From the NCBI GenBank assembly GCA_016713735.1, contig JADJOP010000001.1:525090-589089 (forward strand): a stretch of DNA of 64,000 nt. The letters run 5' to 3'. The stretch is from Bryobacterales bacterium. GTDB lineage: Bacteria > Acidobacteriota > Terriglobia > Bryobacterales > Bryobacteraceae. Both the position numbers and the translations under genes were made by a program. Position 1 is the first letter of the stretch. Each line of letters opens with the position of its first letter. The notes beneath the pieces were generated by a model. That model was given only the letters and a program-made list of their open reading frames with translations. It was not told the origin of the DNA and searched no databases. Positions 14,032 through 23,139 of the stretch are shown here, one piece after another.

Positions 14032-16134
14032 TTAGCGGGTGGCGAGCGGCGTGGGTGGGGCTAGTGAGCGCGCTTTGCCCGAGCCGACGGAGAGGATGCG
14101 GGCGAGGATGGGGTTCTCCGGATCCTGTTGTTGGAGCATGCGGGCCTCGGCCTTGACCTGGGCGCGGAGCGCGCTTTCCTGGGCGGCTTGGCCGGAGGCG
14201 CGGAGGTGGGCGGCGTAGCGGAGTTGGGCCTTGAGGAGACGAGTGCGTGCGCGGAAGCGGTGGGGTTCCTTGCCGACGGTTTCGCGAAGCGTTTGGATGC
14301 GGGACAGGAGAGTGGTGAGTTGTTCGCCATGGAGAAGCCCCTTGGGAGCGGGCGATGAGGCTGGGGGGGCGCAGAGGCGCTGGGCACGCTGAACCTTGTG
14401 GAGAAGAGCGAACTGGCAGTAGCGGCCGGCTTCGGAGGCGGGACCGTGGGACTGAAAATCGCGGATGAGCGAAATCAATGCGGCGTCGCGCTGGTTGACG
14501 AAGGCAGGGTGGGAGCGGTGGACCGCTTCGGCGAGCCACTGGCGGGCTTCGGCGGTGCGGCCTAGTTGGAGGAGTTGTTCGGCGGCGAGGAGGCGGACGC
14601 TTTGCACCCAGGAGAGCTTCTCGAGGGGGGCGCGGAGGGAGGCGGTGTGCCGCAGGAAGAGTTCCATGGCGGGGAGGGCGAGTTTGCGGGCGAGGGCGGC
14701 TTCGCCCCTGTGACGGTGGAGGAGAACTTCGTAGAAGCGGCTCACGAGGTAGCGGGTGCGGTCGTCGGCGGAGGCGCTGGGGGAGAGCGCGCGGCGGTTG
14801 AATGCGAGCGCGTGAGCGATGTTTTCGAAGGCCGGGGCGAACACGCCGCGGCGGGCTTGGATGAACGCCAGGCGCTGGTGAGCGAGGGCGAGTTGGGCTT
14901 CCGGAAGGGGCCGGATATTGTGCAGGGCGGGGATGGAGCGTTCGAGCGCCTTTTCGAGGAGGTCGGCCTGGTCGCCGGCAGTTTGGCCGGAGGCGTCGCG
15001 GGTGTCGAAGAGCGTCGTCACGAGGTCGCGGTACTGGGCGGCGCGGAGGTCGGCGCGTTGCGCGTTGCGGCTGGAGACGATCCAGCCGGTGAGGACGGAA
15101 GCGAACAGGGCGGCGGTAAGGGCGGCGACGGGCCAGCGGCGGCGGAGGAAGCGCGAGGCGAAGTAGAGGACGGTGGCGGGGCGCGCGCGGACAGGCAGGC
15201 GTTCGCGCCAGCGGCGGAGGTCTTCGAGGAGTTCGGCGGCGGACTGATAGCGGTGGGCGGGGGAGTCGTCGAGGCAGCGCTGCTGGATGGCGGAGAGATC
15301 GGCGTTGGCGGGGAGGGAGGCGGTGAGAAATTCGAGCAGGCGGCCGAGGGAGAAGATATCGCCGAGGAGCGACGGGCCATCGCCGCGGCGTTGTTCGGGG
15401 CTGGCGAAGTGGGGCGTGAGCAGGAGGCGAGTCAGTTCGCCGCCTTGCTCGGACGGCCTGCTGGAAAGGACGCGAGCGGCCCCGAAGTCGAGGAGTTTCA
15501 CGTTGCCCTCGGCGGTGACCATCACGTTGGAAGGCTTGATATCGCCGTGGGCGATGAAGCGCGAATGGAGGTAGAGGACGGCTTCGCAGACCTGGGTGAA
15601 GAGCCCGATGCGGCAGTGGAGGGAAGGGGATGACTCGGCGAGGTGGCGGTCAATCGGGCGGCCATCGACGAACTGCATGGCCATGTAGGAAACGCCGGCG
15701 GCGGAGATGCCCGCGTCGAGAAGCCGGGCGATGTGTGGGTGGTCAAGCGAGGCCAGGATCTGCCGTTCCTGAACGAAGCGGCGGCGAAAGGCGGCATCGT
15801 CAAAGCCGGGGCGGAGGATCTTGACGGCGGCGGTGAGCAGGACACCATCCTGTTCGGCGCAAGCGCGGTAGACGACGCCGAGGCCGCCCTCGCCAATGCG
15901 CTCGACGAGTTGCCACTGGGCGACGGTGTCGTCGGTGAAATCGGCGGCGAGGCATTCGGGCAGGGTGCGGCCGAGAAAATCGCCGGAATTCTCCTGGGCC
16001 ATCAGCAGGCTCTCGACGCGGGCGCGAAGACCGGAGTCGCCGGCGCAGAGCGCGTCGAGGCGGGCGGGGCGTTCGGCGGGGGGGAGGTCGAGGACGTCGA
16101 GGAAGACGCGTTCGATTTCGTCGAGGTGCTTCAT
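14032..16134 (-). CDS. Membrane Ser/Thr protein kinase, Hanks type
   Basis: 700 residues from the ATG at 16134, which overlaps the sigma-factor stop by 4 bases. Kinase domain about residues 74-335: glycine loop GEGGLG (81-86), Lys105 in TAAVKIL, HGD at 196-198 in place of the usual HRD, and DFG at 216-218. A membrane segment follows at about 360-380 (WPVAALTAALFASVLTGWIV), then a C-terminal extracytoplasmic part rich in Ala, Leu and Arg that looks like TPR-type helices. Pairing with an ECF sigma factor of this kind is common in Acidobacteria, where the kinase may regulate the sigma factor. The missing Arg of HRD suggests activity without activation-loop phosphorylation. Confidence 0.85.
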   Translation of the reverse strand: MKHLDEIERVFLDVLDLPPAERPARLDALCAGDSGLRARVESLLMAQENSGDFLGRTLPECLAADFTDDTVAQWQLVERIGEGGLGVVYRACAEQDGVLLTAAVKILRPGFDDAAFRRRFVQERQILASLDHPHIARLLDAGISAAGVSYMAMQFVDGRPIDRHLAESSPSLHCRIGLFTQVCEAVLYLHSRFIAHGDIKPSNVMVTAEGNVKLLDFGAARVLSSRPSEQGGELTRLLLTPHFASPEQRRGDGPSLLGDIFSLGRLLEFLTASLPANADLSAIQQRCLDDSPAHRYQSAAELLEDLRRWRERLPVRARPATVLYFASRFLRRRWPVAALTAALFASVLTGWIVSSRNAQRADLRAAQYRDLVTTLFDTRDASGQTAGDQADLLEKALERSIPALHNIRPLPEAQLALAHQRLAFIQARRGVFAPAFENIAHALAFNRRALSPSASADDRTRYLVSRFYEVLLHRHRGEAALARKLALPAMELFLRHTASLRAPLEKLSWVQSVRLLAAEQLLQLGRTAEARQWLAEAVHRSHPAFVNQRDAALISLIRDFQSHGPASEAGRYCQFALLHKVQRAQRLCAPPASSPAPKGLLHGEQLTTLLSRIQTLRETVGKEPHRFRARTRLLKAQLRYAAHLRASGQAAQESALRAQVKAEARMLQQQDPENPILARILSVGSGKARSLAPPTPLATR

Positions 16135-16679
16135 TGGGGTTCCGGCGAGGGCGGGGGTTCCGGCGAGGGCGGCTCGGCGGAGAGGGCCTCGTATAACCAA
16201 GCTCGCGAAAAGGCCCAATCGCGTTTCACGGTGATGAGGGAAACTTCGAGCGCTTCGGCGATTTCGGTGAACTCCATGCCGCCGAAGAAGCGCATTTCGA
16301 CGACGGAGGCGCGGCGCGGACTGAGGGCGGCGAGGCGGTCGAGAGCCTGGTCGAGTTCGAGGAGGCGTGGGAGGGGGAGTCCGAGGGGGGCGGCGGCGAC
16401 CTCGGGGGCGGAGGTGATGGTGATGTTGCGGCAGGCGCCGTCGCGTTTGGCGGCCATGCGGCGGCGGATGGACTCGACCAGGATGTTGCGCATGGCGCGG
16501 CTGGCGGTGGCGAGGAAGTGCGTTTTGGAGTTCCAGGATTTGCCCGAAAGGCGGAGCCAGGCTTCATGGACAAGGAGGGTGGGTTGGAGGCTGGGGGAGG
16601 GGGTGCGGCGGTTGAGGTGGGCGGCGGCGATGCGGCGCAGCTCGGAATAGACCTCTTCGAGGCCCGATTGTGACGGCAT
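16131..16679 (-). CDS. ECF RNA polymerase sigma factor (acidobacterial family, TIGR02999-like)
   Basis: 182 residues from the ATG at 16679 (MPSQSGLEEVYSELRRIAAA). Region 2 includes LQPTLLVHEAWLRLSG, the phrase typical of the TIGR02999 group; region 4 has a helix-turn-helix (EFTEIAEALEVSLITVKRDW). The tail is Pro/Glu/Ser-rich. It overlaps the kinase gene by 4 bases, so the two are made together. The divergent PEP-CTERM gene starts 131 bases away and may be a target. No such target site was identified. Confidence 0.87.
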   Translation of the reverse strand: MPSQSGLEEVYSELRRIAAAHLNRRTPSPSLQPTLLVHEAWLRLSGKSWNSKTHFLATASRAMRNILVESIRRRMAAKRDGACRNITITSAPEVAAAPLGLPLPRLLELDQALDRLAALSPRRASVVEMRFFGGMEFTEIAEALEVSLITVKRDWAFSRAWLYEALSAEPPSPEPPPSPEPQ

Positions 16680-16810
16680 GGCCCGGGAATCCCCTCCGTA
16701 TCCATGATGGCGGTTTGGAGGAGCGGATGGGAACCGGACGTTGGTAATGGAGCGGGGGATGATACGCGGAGGGCGAGGAATGCGATTTGGAGAGTGGAGG
16801 AAGTTCACGA

Positions 16811-17917
16811 ATGAAAGCAAAAGTGTGTTTGGGGATTGGAATGAGAGGGATAGCAGGGCTCGTGGTGGCTGCAGCGTTGGCTGTGGGGCCAGCCTGGGGG
16901 GCGGAGATCTCGTACCGGTCGGACCAGGGGCCGGGAAGCGATTCGAGCAAGAACTCGTATACGATCTTCGGCGCGCTTGGCAATGTCAACTATGGCTATG
17001 CGGACTTCGCACTGAGAGTCATTGTGGATGCTTACGGAAACGGCGCTGACATGGAGACGCCGAAAGAAAGTAAATTGACGGTTTATGCAATTCCTGGGGT
17101 AGGGCTTGCGGCGACGGGGAAGGAGAAGGAGCAATCGACAGGCGCGGGAGCGGATAATTACACACTCACGGCGTTGGCCAGCGCCGGCATTGTGACCGAG
17201 CCGATAGGGCCGGATCTGAGTTTGGGAGTCGGGCCGGTGAGCGTGAGCTGGCAACTGCCGATCGGAATCTCCGTGACTACGCAACTGAACGTGGAAGTCG
17301 GGGGGGACCCACCCTCGTTCGTGGAGGGCTACGCCTTTGCCCAAGTCGACGATCCGTTTCATTTCGTGAACTGGCAACCGGGGATGGCACTGCCACTGGA
17401 GTTGGGCTGGGGCGCGGGGTTCGAACTGCGCGCGGGGCTTGATGGCGCGATTGAGCGGGAAACGACCTGGGGGACAAACATTCCAGGATTTGAGGAACTG
17501 CTGACGGTGAAGGCTGTGTCGTCACTGGCGCCAGGGGGCACGGGGCAATACGACGACCCGGCGAATTTCATTCTGGAGGTTTTCGTGACCAGCAATCCGG
17601 CGTTGGGCATCGACAACGATGGTGTGCGGACGAGCATTCTGAGCTCGCTGCTGTATACCGGTTTTGGGTCGTTTGCGATGATGAACGACGTCACCTTCTT
17701 CAACGGGGGGTTTGTGCCGCCGGATGGGACGACGGAGTTTGAGTTTCATGTGAAGGACTCTGTGTACGCCTGGCTGTTGGAGCGGCAGGACCCGAGTACG
17801 TTTGAGTTCACACGGGTGAGCGATGGGGGCGAAGTGCCGGAGCCTGGGACTTGGGCGTTGATGGGGGCTGGGCTGGCAGGGCTGGCCTGGAGGAAGAGGC
17901 GCGGCACGCAAGCCTGA
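16811..17917 (+). CDS. PEP-CTERM sorted extracellular protein
   Basis: 368 residues. Signal peptide from the ATG at 16811 (MRGIAGLVVAAALAVGPAWG), a beta-rich middle without a family I recognise, and a classic C-terminal sorting signal: VPEPGTWALMGAGLAGLAW followed by RKRRG. Exosortase recognises the PEP motif and the membrane helix, and the protein is processed at the cell envelope. An ATG eight codons upstream (16787) is less likely because the signal peptide would be longer and polar. A terminator follows at 17937-17971. Confidence 0.88.
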   Translation: MKAKVCLGIGMRGIAGLVVAAALAVGPAWGAEISYRSDQGPGSDSSKNSYTIFGALGNVNYGYADFALRVIVDAYGNGADMETPKESKLTVYAIPGVGLAATGKEKEQSTGAGADNYTLTALASAGIVTEPIGPDLSLGVGPVSVSWQLPIGISVTTQLNVEVGGDPPSFVEGYAFAQVDDPFHFVNWQPGMALPLELGWGAGFELRAGLDGAIERETTWGTNIPGFEELLTVKAVSSLAPGGTGQYDDPANFILEVFVTSNPALGIDNDGVRTSILSSLLYTGFGSFAMMNDVTFFNGGFVPPDGTTEFEFHVKDSVYAWLLERQDPSTFEFTRVSDGGEVPEPGTWALMGAGLAGLAWRKRRGTQA

Positions 17918-17936
17918 AGACGGTGGCCGGGAACAC

Positions 17937-17971
17937 GGGGCCTTCCCTTTACGGGGGAGGCCCCTTTGTTT
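17937..17971 (+). terminator. Rho-independent terminator after the PEP-CTERM gene
   Basis: A stem ggggccttccc / gggaggcccc with one bulge and a 5-base loop, followed by tttgttt. It lies 20 bases after the stop codon. Confidence 0.7.
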
Positions 17972-18138
17972 GTGGCGGATAATCTCCAACGCCCTGCTCT
18001 CTGTGTTGAGGATCGAAAGACCTTAAAACAAACGAGAGGTGGATTTCTTGCCTAGGCGGGATGCCTCGCCCTGGGAGCGCAGCGCATGCAGCGAAATCGG
18101 ATCCCCCTCCTTGCATACCCGCAATCGCTCCGGATGGG

Positions 18139-18320
18139 ATGAACACACGCGCGCGGCGGTGACGATCACGGCAGCGTTTCCGGGGAGGAACGGGTACCGG
18201 CCGCGGTTCGGAGACGAGGCGGCCCACTCCGTGTGGAACTTGATGGATGGGGTTGCGGCAAGCGTGTTCGAATGCGCTTACAAGAGCCGCGCATTGGATC
18301 GCTACAGGGAGGGGTTTGGA
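18139..18320 (+). pseudogene. Decayed doc fragment
   Basis: One frame reads RAAVTITAAFPGRNGYRPRF then GDEAAHS, against RAAVTITAAFLRMNGYRLVF and SDEAAHS of the Doc-like protein at 13384-13758. Similarity then fades through the part matching the last ~25 codons. The catalytic HPFLDGNK part is absent and there is no proper start, so it is a remnant. It fills part of the gap 17972-18508, in which I see no other gene. Confidence 0.75.
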
Positions 18321-18508
18321 CTGGGGTTTGGACCGGCCCGCGGCGAACAGTCGCGACGTGCCGGACCATGGGCGGACAGGGCTAGGAAGGCCCGTGATCC
18401 TGATGGGAAAAATGATAGGATTGACGCGGCCGGCGAAGTAACGACGCCACTCAGGCTTCGGCGGGCTGTTCTGACTTTGTGCCGGTGAAACGAGAGGCTG
18501 GACGAGCT

Positions 18509-20092
18509 ATGAGCGACGGAGTTTCGAGACGGTATTTCTTTTATGGCGGGTTGCTGGCGGGCGCCGTACCCAGCGGCGGGTTCGGCAGTGTTGCTTCGCT
18601 GCGCGCGCTTGGCTATCAGCCGTTCTATGACAAATTGAATGTGGCCGTCGTCGGGTGCGGCGGGCAGGGTGGAGTGGACCTCAACGACGCGGCGAGGACC
18701 GAGAACGTCGCGGCGCTGTGCGACGTGGACGAGGTGCGCGCCGCCGCCGCGTTCAGCCGTTTCAGCAAAGTTCCGAAATACAAAGACTACCGCGCGATGT
18801 TGGACAAGGAAGGCAAGAACATCGATGCGTGTATCGTCGCCACTCCCGATTTCATGCACGCAACGGTGGCTCTGGCCTGCATGCAACAGGGCAAGCATGT
18901 GTACGTGGAAAAGCCGCTGACCAGGACTCCCTGGGAGGCAAGGTTGCTGCGCGACGCGGCGGCGAAGTACAAGGTGGCGACGCAGATGGGCAACCAGGGC
19001 TTCTCTCACGAATGCCACCGTGTGGCCGCTGAGATTGTGTGGTCCGGCGAAATCGGCGAGGTTCGAGAGGCGCATGTGGCGACCTCACCGAGTACGTATC
19101 CGACCGAGTTGACGCAGTTGCCGCCGGAAAAAGAGGTTCCGCAGACGCTGGATTGGAATCTGTGGCTGGGCAATGCGCCGGCGCGGCCGTTCAGCGAGTG
19201 GTACATCCCATATAACTGGCGCGGTTTTTATGATTTCGGGACCGGACAGATCGGCAACTGGGCAACCCATACAGCAGGCCCTGTGCATACGGCGCTGCAG
19301 TTGGGGGCGCCGGAAAGCGTGGAGTGCGTCAGCCAGGCGGGGAAGAGCAAGTATACGTTTCCGAGCCGGGGAGTGGTGCGGTTGGACTTCCCGGCGAGGG
19401 GACCGATGCCGCCGGTGTCGGTCTACTACCACGAGGCGGTTCGGCCGTCGGACCCGGAGGCCTTCCGTGTGCCGGGGATGGAGAATGAGACGATTTTGCC
19501 GCCGACGGACAACCTGGCCGAGAAGGGCCGTACGACGGGTGCGGGCAGGGGCGGGTTTGGGGGGATGCGCGGTCCTGGCGGAGGCCCCGCGGGCGCGGGC
19601 GGGCGGGGAGCCGCGGCGGACGGTCCACCGAGGGGTGCGGGCGGGCCCGGCGTCCCGGTGTTCCAGGGCACTCAGATCGTGACTTCGGCATCGCAGATGG
19701 GCCCGCGGGGAGGGTCGCAGCCCGGCGTGCTGGCTGGAAACGGATCGGTGCTGATTGGCAGCAAAGGGGTATTGGCCACGAGCAGCCGCGGCGAAGGCGT
19801 GTGGCTGCTGCCCTCGGCACGGTGGAAGGAGTATAAGCTGCCGCCGCAACTTCTCACTCGCTCTCCGGGTCACATGCTGGACTGGGTCCGCGCTTGCAAG
19901 GGCGGCGACCGGTCCTGTTCAGACTTCAGCATTACGGCGCCGTACGCGGAGTGGCTGGCGCTGGTGTGCATCGCCTGGCGTGTGCCGGGGAAACTGCTGT
20001 GGGACAGCAAGAATACGCGGTTCACGAACAGCGCGGAAGCGAATCAGCTGGTGAAGCCGGCGTTTCGCCGGGGCTCGGAATTGAAGCTGTAA
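18509..20092 (+). CDS. Exported Gfo/Idh/MocA-type oxidoreductase
   Basis: 527 residues from the ATG at 18509 (a GTG at 18479 is possible). The N-terminus VSRRYFFYGGLLAGAVPSGG has the look of a twin-arginine or hydrophobic export signal. The NAD(P)-binding fold follows (KLNVAVVGCGGQGGVDLNDA), then the family phrase KHVYVEKPLTRTPWEARLLR, whose Glu-Lys-Pro marks the active site. Around residues 345-400 there is a Gly/Pro/Arg-rich insertion unlike the family core. It probably acts on a sugar or sugar acid. It is followed 18 bases on by a sugar isomerase-like gene with a similar insertion, and the two likely form an operon. Confidence 0.87.
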   Translation: MSDGVSRRYFFYGGLLAGAVPSGGFGSVASLRALGYQPFYDKLNVAVVGCGGQGGVDLNDAARTENVAALCDVDEVRAAAAFSRFSKVPKYKDYRAMLDKEGKNIDACIVATPDFMHATVALACMQQGKHVYVEKPLTRTPWEARLLRDAAAKYKVATQMGNQGFSHECHRVAAEIVWSGEIGEVREAHVATSPSTYPTELTQLPPEKEVPQTLDWNLWLGNAPARPFSEWYIPYNWRGFYDFGTGQIGNWATHTAGPVHTALQLGAPESVECVSQAGKSKYTFPSRGVVRLDFPARGPMPPVSVYYHEAVRPSDPEAFRVPGMENETILPPTDNLAEKGRTTGAGRGGFGGMRGPGGGPAGAGGRGAAADGPPRGAGGPGVPVFQGTQIVTSASQMGPRGGSQPGVLAGNGSVLIGSKGVLATSSRGEGVWLLPSARWKEYKLPPQLLTRSPGHMLDWVRACKGGDRSCSDFSITAPYAEWLALVCIAWRVPGKLLWDSKNTRFTNSAEANQLVKPAFRRGSELKL

Positions 20093-20110
20093 GGGAGATG
20101 GGGCAAAGGT

Positions 20111-21172
20111 ATGGATGTGACAAGACGCGAACTGGCAGTGCTTGGGTTGGGAGCCGCCGCAACCGGCAGACTGTTTGGAGCGGCAAAGCCAAACTCCAAA
20201 TTCGGCGGGGTGCAGGTGGGAGCCAATGTGCCGTATATCTTTCGCGGCATGCCGGGCGGAGCCGACGACATTCTCAAGTACTGTCTGGATCCGGCCATCA
20301 GCCTGAGCGCGCTCGAACTGCGCTCGCGGCCTGTCGAGGAGTCGCTCGGCGCGCCGGCGCCCGCGGGCAGACCGGGATTTCCGGGCGGTCCACCGGCTGG
20401 CGGCAGGGGCGGCGCGGCGGCTGGCGGGGGTGCGAGCGGTGCGGCGGCTGGCGGCGTCCCGACTGGGGCCCAGCTGTCACGCGGACGACCGCCGCTCACG
20501 CCGGAGCAGGTGGCCGAGCGGAAGGCGGCGGCGGAGGCGCTGAGAACATGGCGGCTCTCGCAATCGATGAACGGGTTCCGCGACTTCCGTAAGAAGTACA
20601 ACGATGCCGGCGTGCTCATCCAGGTGGTGAAGTTCGATGGGGTGGAGGCGTTCACCGACGATGAACTGGAGTACGCCTTCCAGTTGGCGCACGCGCTCGG
20701 CGCGCATGCGGTTTCCTGCGAGATCCCGGTCAGCACGACCAAGCGCATGGGGGCCTTCGCGGAGAAGCACAAGCTGATGGTGGGCTACCACGGGCACGGC
20801 AACATTACGGACCCCGAGGCGTTCGGGAGTCTCGCGTCGTGGGAACGGGCCATGTCGTATTCGAAGTACAACGGCGCCAATGTGGACATCGGCCACTTCC
20901 ATGCCGCCAACGGGTTTTCGCCGGCGAAGTGGATTCAGCAGAACCACGCGCGTGTGACGCACGTGCACCTGAAGGACCGGAAGGCGAACAACGGCCCCAA
21001 CGCGCCTTGGGGCGAGGGCGACACCCCGATCAAAGAGATTCTCCAGATGATGAAGCGGGAGAAGTACACCTTCCAGGCGACCATCGAGATGGAGCATGCC
21101 GTTCCGGCGGGATCATCCGTCCTGGCCGAGTTGGCGAAATGTGTCCAGTATTGCCGGGACATTCTGGCCTAA
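20111..21172 (+). CDS. Exported sugar-phosphate isomerase/epimerase-like TIM barrel protein
   Basis: 353 residues: export-type N-terminus (MDVTRRELAVLGLGAAATGR) and a xylose-isomerase-like TIM barrel, with metal-site phrases MVGYHGHGNI, NVDIGHFHAANG and HVHLKDRKANNG, and an acidic residue near the end (QATIEMEHAV). Between strands 1 and 2 (about residues 78-125) there is a Gly/Ala/Pro-rich low-complexity insertion followed by a charged helix. The substrate is unknown. It probably works with the oxidoreductase upstream in sugar or polyol conversion outside the cytoplasm. Confidence 0.83.
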   Translation: MDVTRRELAVLGLGAAATGRLFGAAKPNSKFGGVQVGANVPYIFRGMPGGADDILKYCLDPAISLSALELRSRPVEESLGAPAPAGRPGFPGGPPAGGRGGAAAGGGASGAAAGGVPTGAQLSRGRPPLTPEQVAERKAAAEALRTWRLSQSMNGFRDFRKKYNDAGVLIQVVKFDGVEAFTDDELEYAFQLAHALGAHAVSCEIPVSTTKRMGAFAEKHKLMVGYHGHGNITDPEAFGSLASWERAMSYSKYNGANVDIGHFHAANGFSPAKWIQQNHARVTHVHLKDRKANNGPNAPWGEGDTPIKEILQMMKREKYTFQATIEMEHAVPAGSSVLAELAKCVQYCRDILA

Positions 21173-21420
21173 TCGCTGGACGTTCTTCGCGGGCACTGCG
21201 GGCACGGCGGGCAGTGTTGCAGGGGCTTGCCATTCTCCGGCGGCAGGGATTGCGGCGGTTGCCTGAGGTGGGCTGGCCGGCAGGCGCATGGGCCCTGCCT
21301 GACCACCGAACACCGTCTCGACACCGGCCGCGTGCCATCCGGGCAGTGAAGCGCCGGCTCTCTTGCCGGGCCGAGGCGTGTCCACATTGGCGCGCAGGGT
21401 GGTGACTTTCGAGGTCGCTG

Positions 21421-21575
21421 AGGGGTTCGGCGGGCAGGGCGCCGATGCGTTTGGTGGGCTTGGCGCGGCCGAGGGTGGCCGCCTGGTGACGGATGGCGAC
21501 GCCGGGTTCCGGCAAGCCGCGGGAGCCGGCGGGAAGTGCGACGACGGCGGGGCCGCGACGGGCTTGCGGGCCAGA
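21421..21575 (-). pseudogene. Decayed mazF fragment
   Basis: On the minus strand one frame reads QARRGPAVVALPAGSRGLPE, then HQAATLGRAKPTKRIGALPA. This matches residues about 52-100 of the MazF at 12467-12814 with a few changes. The N-terminal half, with its catalytic residues, and any start codon are missing. The rest of the gap 21173-21590 shows no gene. Confidence 0.8.
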
Positions 21576-21590
21576 GTTGCCGGGAGCGAG

Positions 21591-23018
21591 CTACCCCACC
21601 AAGGCCGTCATCTCATCGGCGATGCGGCGGAGGGAGGCCGACTGGCCGGAGAGCTGCTGGGCGGCGGCGCTGGATTCCTCGGCGAAGGCGGAGGTGTCCT
21701 GGGTGGAGTGTTGGAGGTGGGAGACGGCGGTGGCCATTTGGCGGATGCCGGTTTCCTGTTCGCCGCTGCCCTGGCTGATTTCGTTGACGAGCTGGGAGAC
21801 GCGGGTGGACTGCTCGGTGACGGTGCGGACGGAGGTGGCCATGCGGTCGAGCCGGGCCTTGCCTTCGCCGGCCTTGGCGATGGAGTCCTCGATGAGGGCT
21901 GAGGTGTCCTTGGCGGCCTGGGCGGAGCGTTGGGCGAGGTTGCGGACCTCGTCGGCGACGACGGCGAAGCCCATGCCGGCTTCGCCGGCGCGGGCGGCCT
22001 CGACGGCGGCGTTGAGGGCGAGGATGTTGGTTTGGAAGGCGATCTCGTCGATGACCTTGATGATTTTGGCGATCTCATCGCTGGAGGAGGTGATGCCGGC
22101 CATGGCGTCGACCATTTTGGCGAGGGCGTTGTTGGTGTATTCGAAGCCCTTTTGGGCCTCGGCGGCGAGGGCGCCGGCCTGGCGGCAGCGTTCAGCGTTC
22201 TGCTGGGTAACGGCGTTCATCTCCTCGGCGCTGGCCGAGGTTTCCTCAAGCGACGCGGCCTGACCAGAGACGCCGTCAGCGAGTCCGTGGCTGGATTGGG
22301 AGACCTGGCGGGACATGCCTTCGACCTCGGCGGCCGAAGTGGTGAGCTCGCCGATGATGACGCGAAGGTGGCTGGTCGCCGAGCGGCCGGCCCAACCGGA
22401 GGCGATGGCGGCGGCGAGTCCGGCGCAGGCCAGCAGCAGGGAGATCCAGAAGACACTGGCGGCCTCGGCGCCGGCGGTTTCGGCGGACTGGGCATTGTCG
22501 GCGTCGATGGCTTCCTCAAGGAGTTCGAGCGTGGCCACACCCTTGCGGGCGGCGGCGGCGGCCTGGGTATTGAAGAGGCGGAGCGCCTCCTCCTTCTGAT
22601 TGGCGTTGAGGGCGGCGACGATGGGGCGTTCCACCTGTTCCCAGTGGGAGAGATGTTCCTCTAAAGCGGCGACGGCGCGGCGCTCCTCTTCATTGACGAG
22701 CATCGGCTTGGTGGCGGCGATGACTTCGTCCAGTTTGGTTCGGGCCCAGGCGGCCTGTTTGAGGCCCTCGCGAGCGCCCTCGTCGTTGCCGGCGAGCTTA
22801 CTGAGGGTGGCGGTCTGGAGTTCAGCCGCAATCATCTGCAGATAGATCTGGATTTCGTGGGAGTAGGCGAGCAGGACGGCATCGCGGCTATAGGCCTGCT
22901 CGATGGCACGGCCCAGGTTGTGGGAAGAGACGACGGAGACGGCGCCGAGCAACAGCGTAGCGACGACGCTGGCAGTGGCGGAGGCTGCGAGTTTCTTTCC
23001 CAAGGTCCAAGTTGACAT
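21591..23018 (-). CDS. Methyl-accepting chemotaxis protein
   Basis: 475 residues from the ATG at 23018, with GGAGG 5 bases before it. Membrane helix 1 at about 12-30, a four-helix-bundle-type sensor domain (about 35-185), membrane helix 2 at about 192-212, and a cytoplasmic signalling domain with the hairpin tip phrase DEIAFQTNILALNAAVEAAR and VVADEVRNLAQRSAQAAKDT. The tip is well conserved and should contact CheA and CheW. No other chemotaxis gene is in the window. The signal it senses is unknown. Confidence 0.93.
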   Translation of the reverse strand: MSTWTLGKKLAASATASVVATLLLGAVSVVSSHNLGRAIEQAYSRDAVLLAYSHEIQIYLQMIAAELQTATLSKLAGNDEGAREGLKQAAWARTKLDEVIAATKPMLVNEEERRAVAALEEHLSHWEQVERPIVAALNANQKEEALRLFNTQAAAAARKGVATLELLEEAIDADNAQSAETAGAEAASVFWISLLLACAGLAAAIASGWAGRSATSHLRVIIGELTTSAAEVEGMSRQVSQSSHGLADGVSGQAASLEETSASAEEMNAVTQQNAERCRQAGALAAEAQKGFEYTNNALAKMVDAMAGITSSSDEIAKIIKVIDEIAFQTNILALNAAVEAARAGEAGMGFAVVADEVRNLAQRSAQAAKDTSALIEDSIAKAGEGKARLDRMATSVRTVTEQSTRVSQLVNEISQGSGEQETGIRQMATAVSHLQHSTQDTSAFAEESSAAAQQLSGQSASLRRIADEMTALVG

Positions 23019-23139
23019 GAATCCTCCGAGGAATTTGGCGGCGGGCCTTTTCACACCGCTTCTTCCCTTATCGGATTTTCTGTCATGACACGCACACTTC
23101 TTCGCGAGGTGTCGATGAGGGCAGCAAAGGACAATCTGA

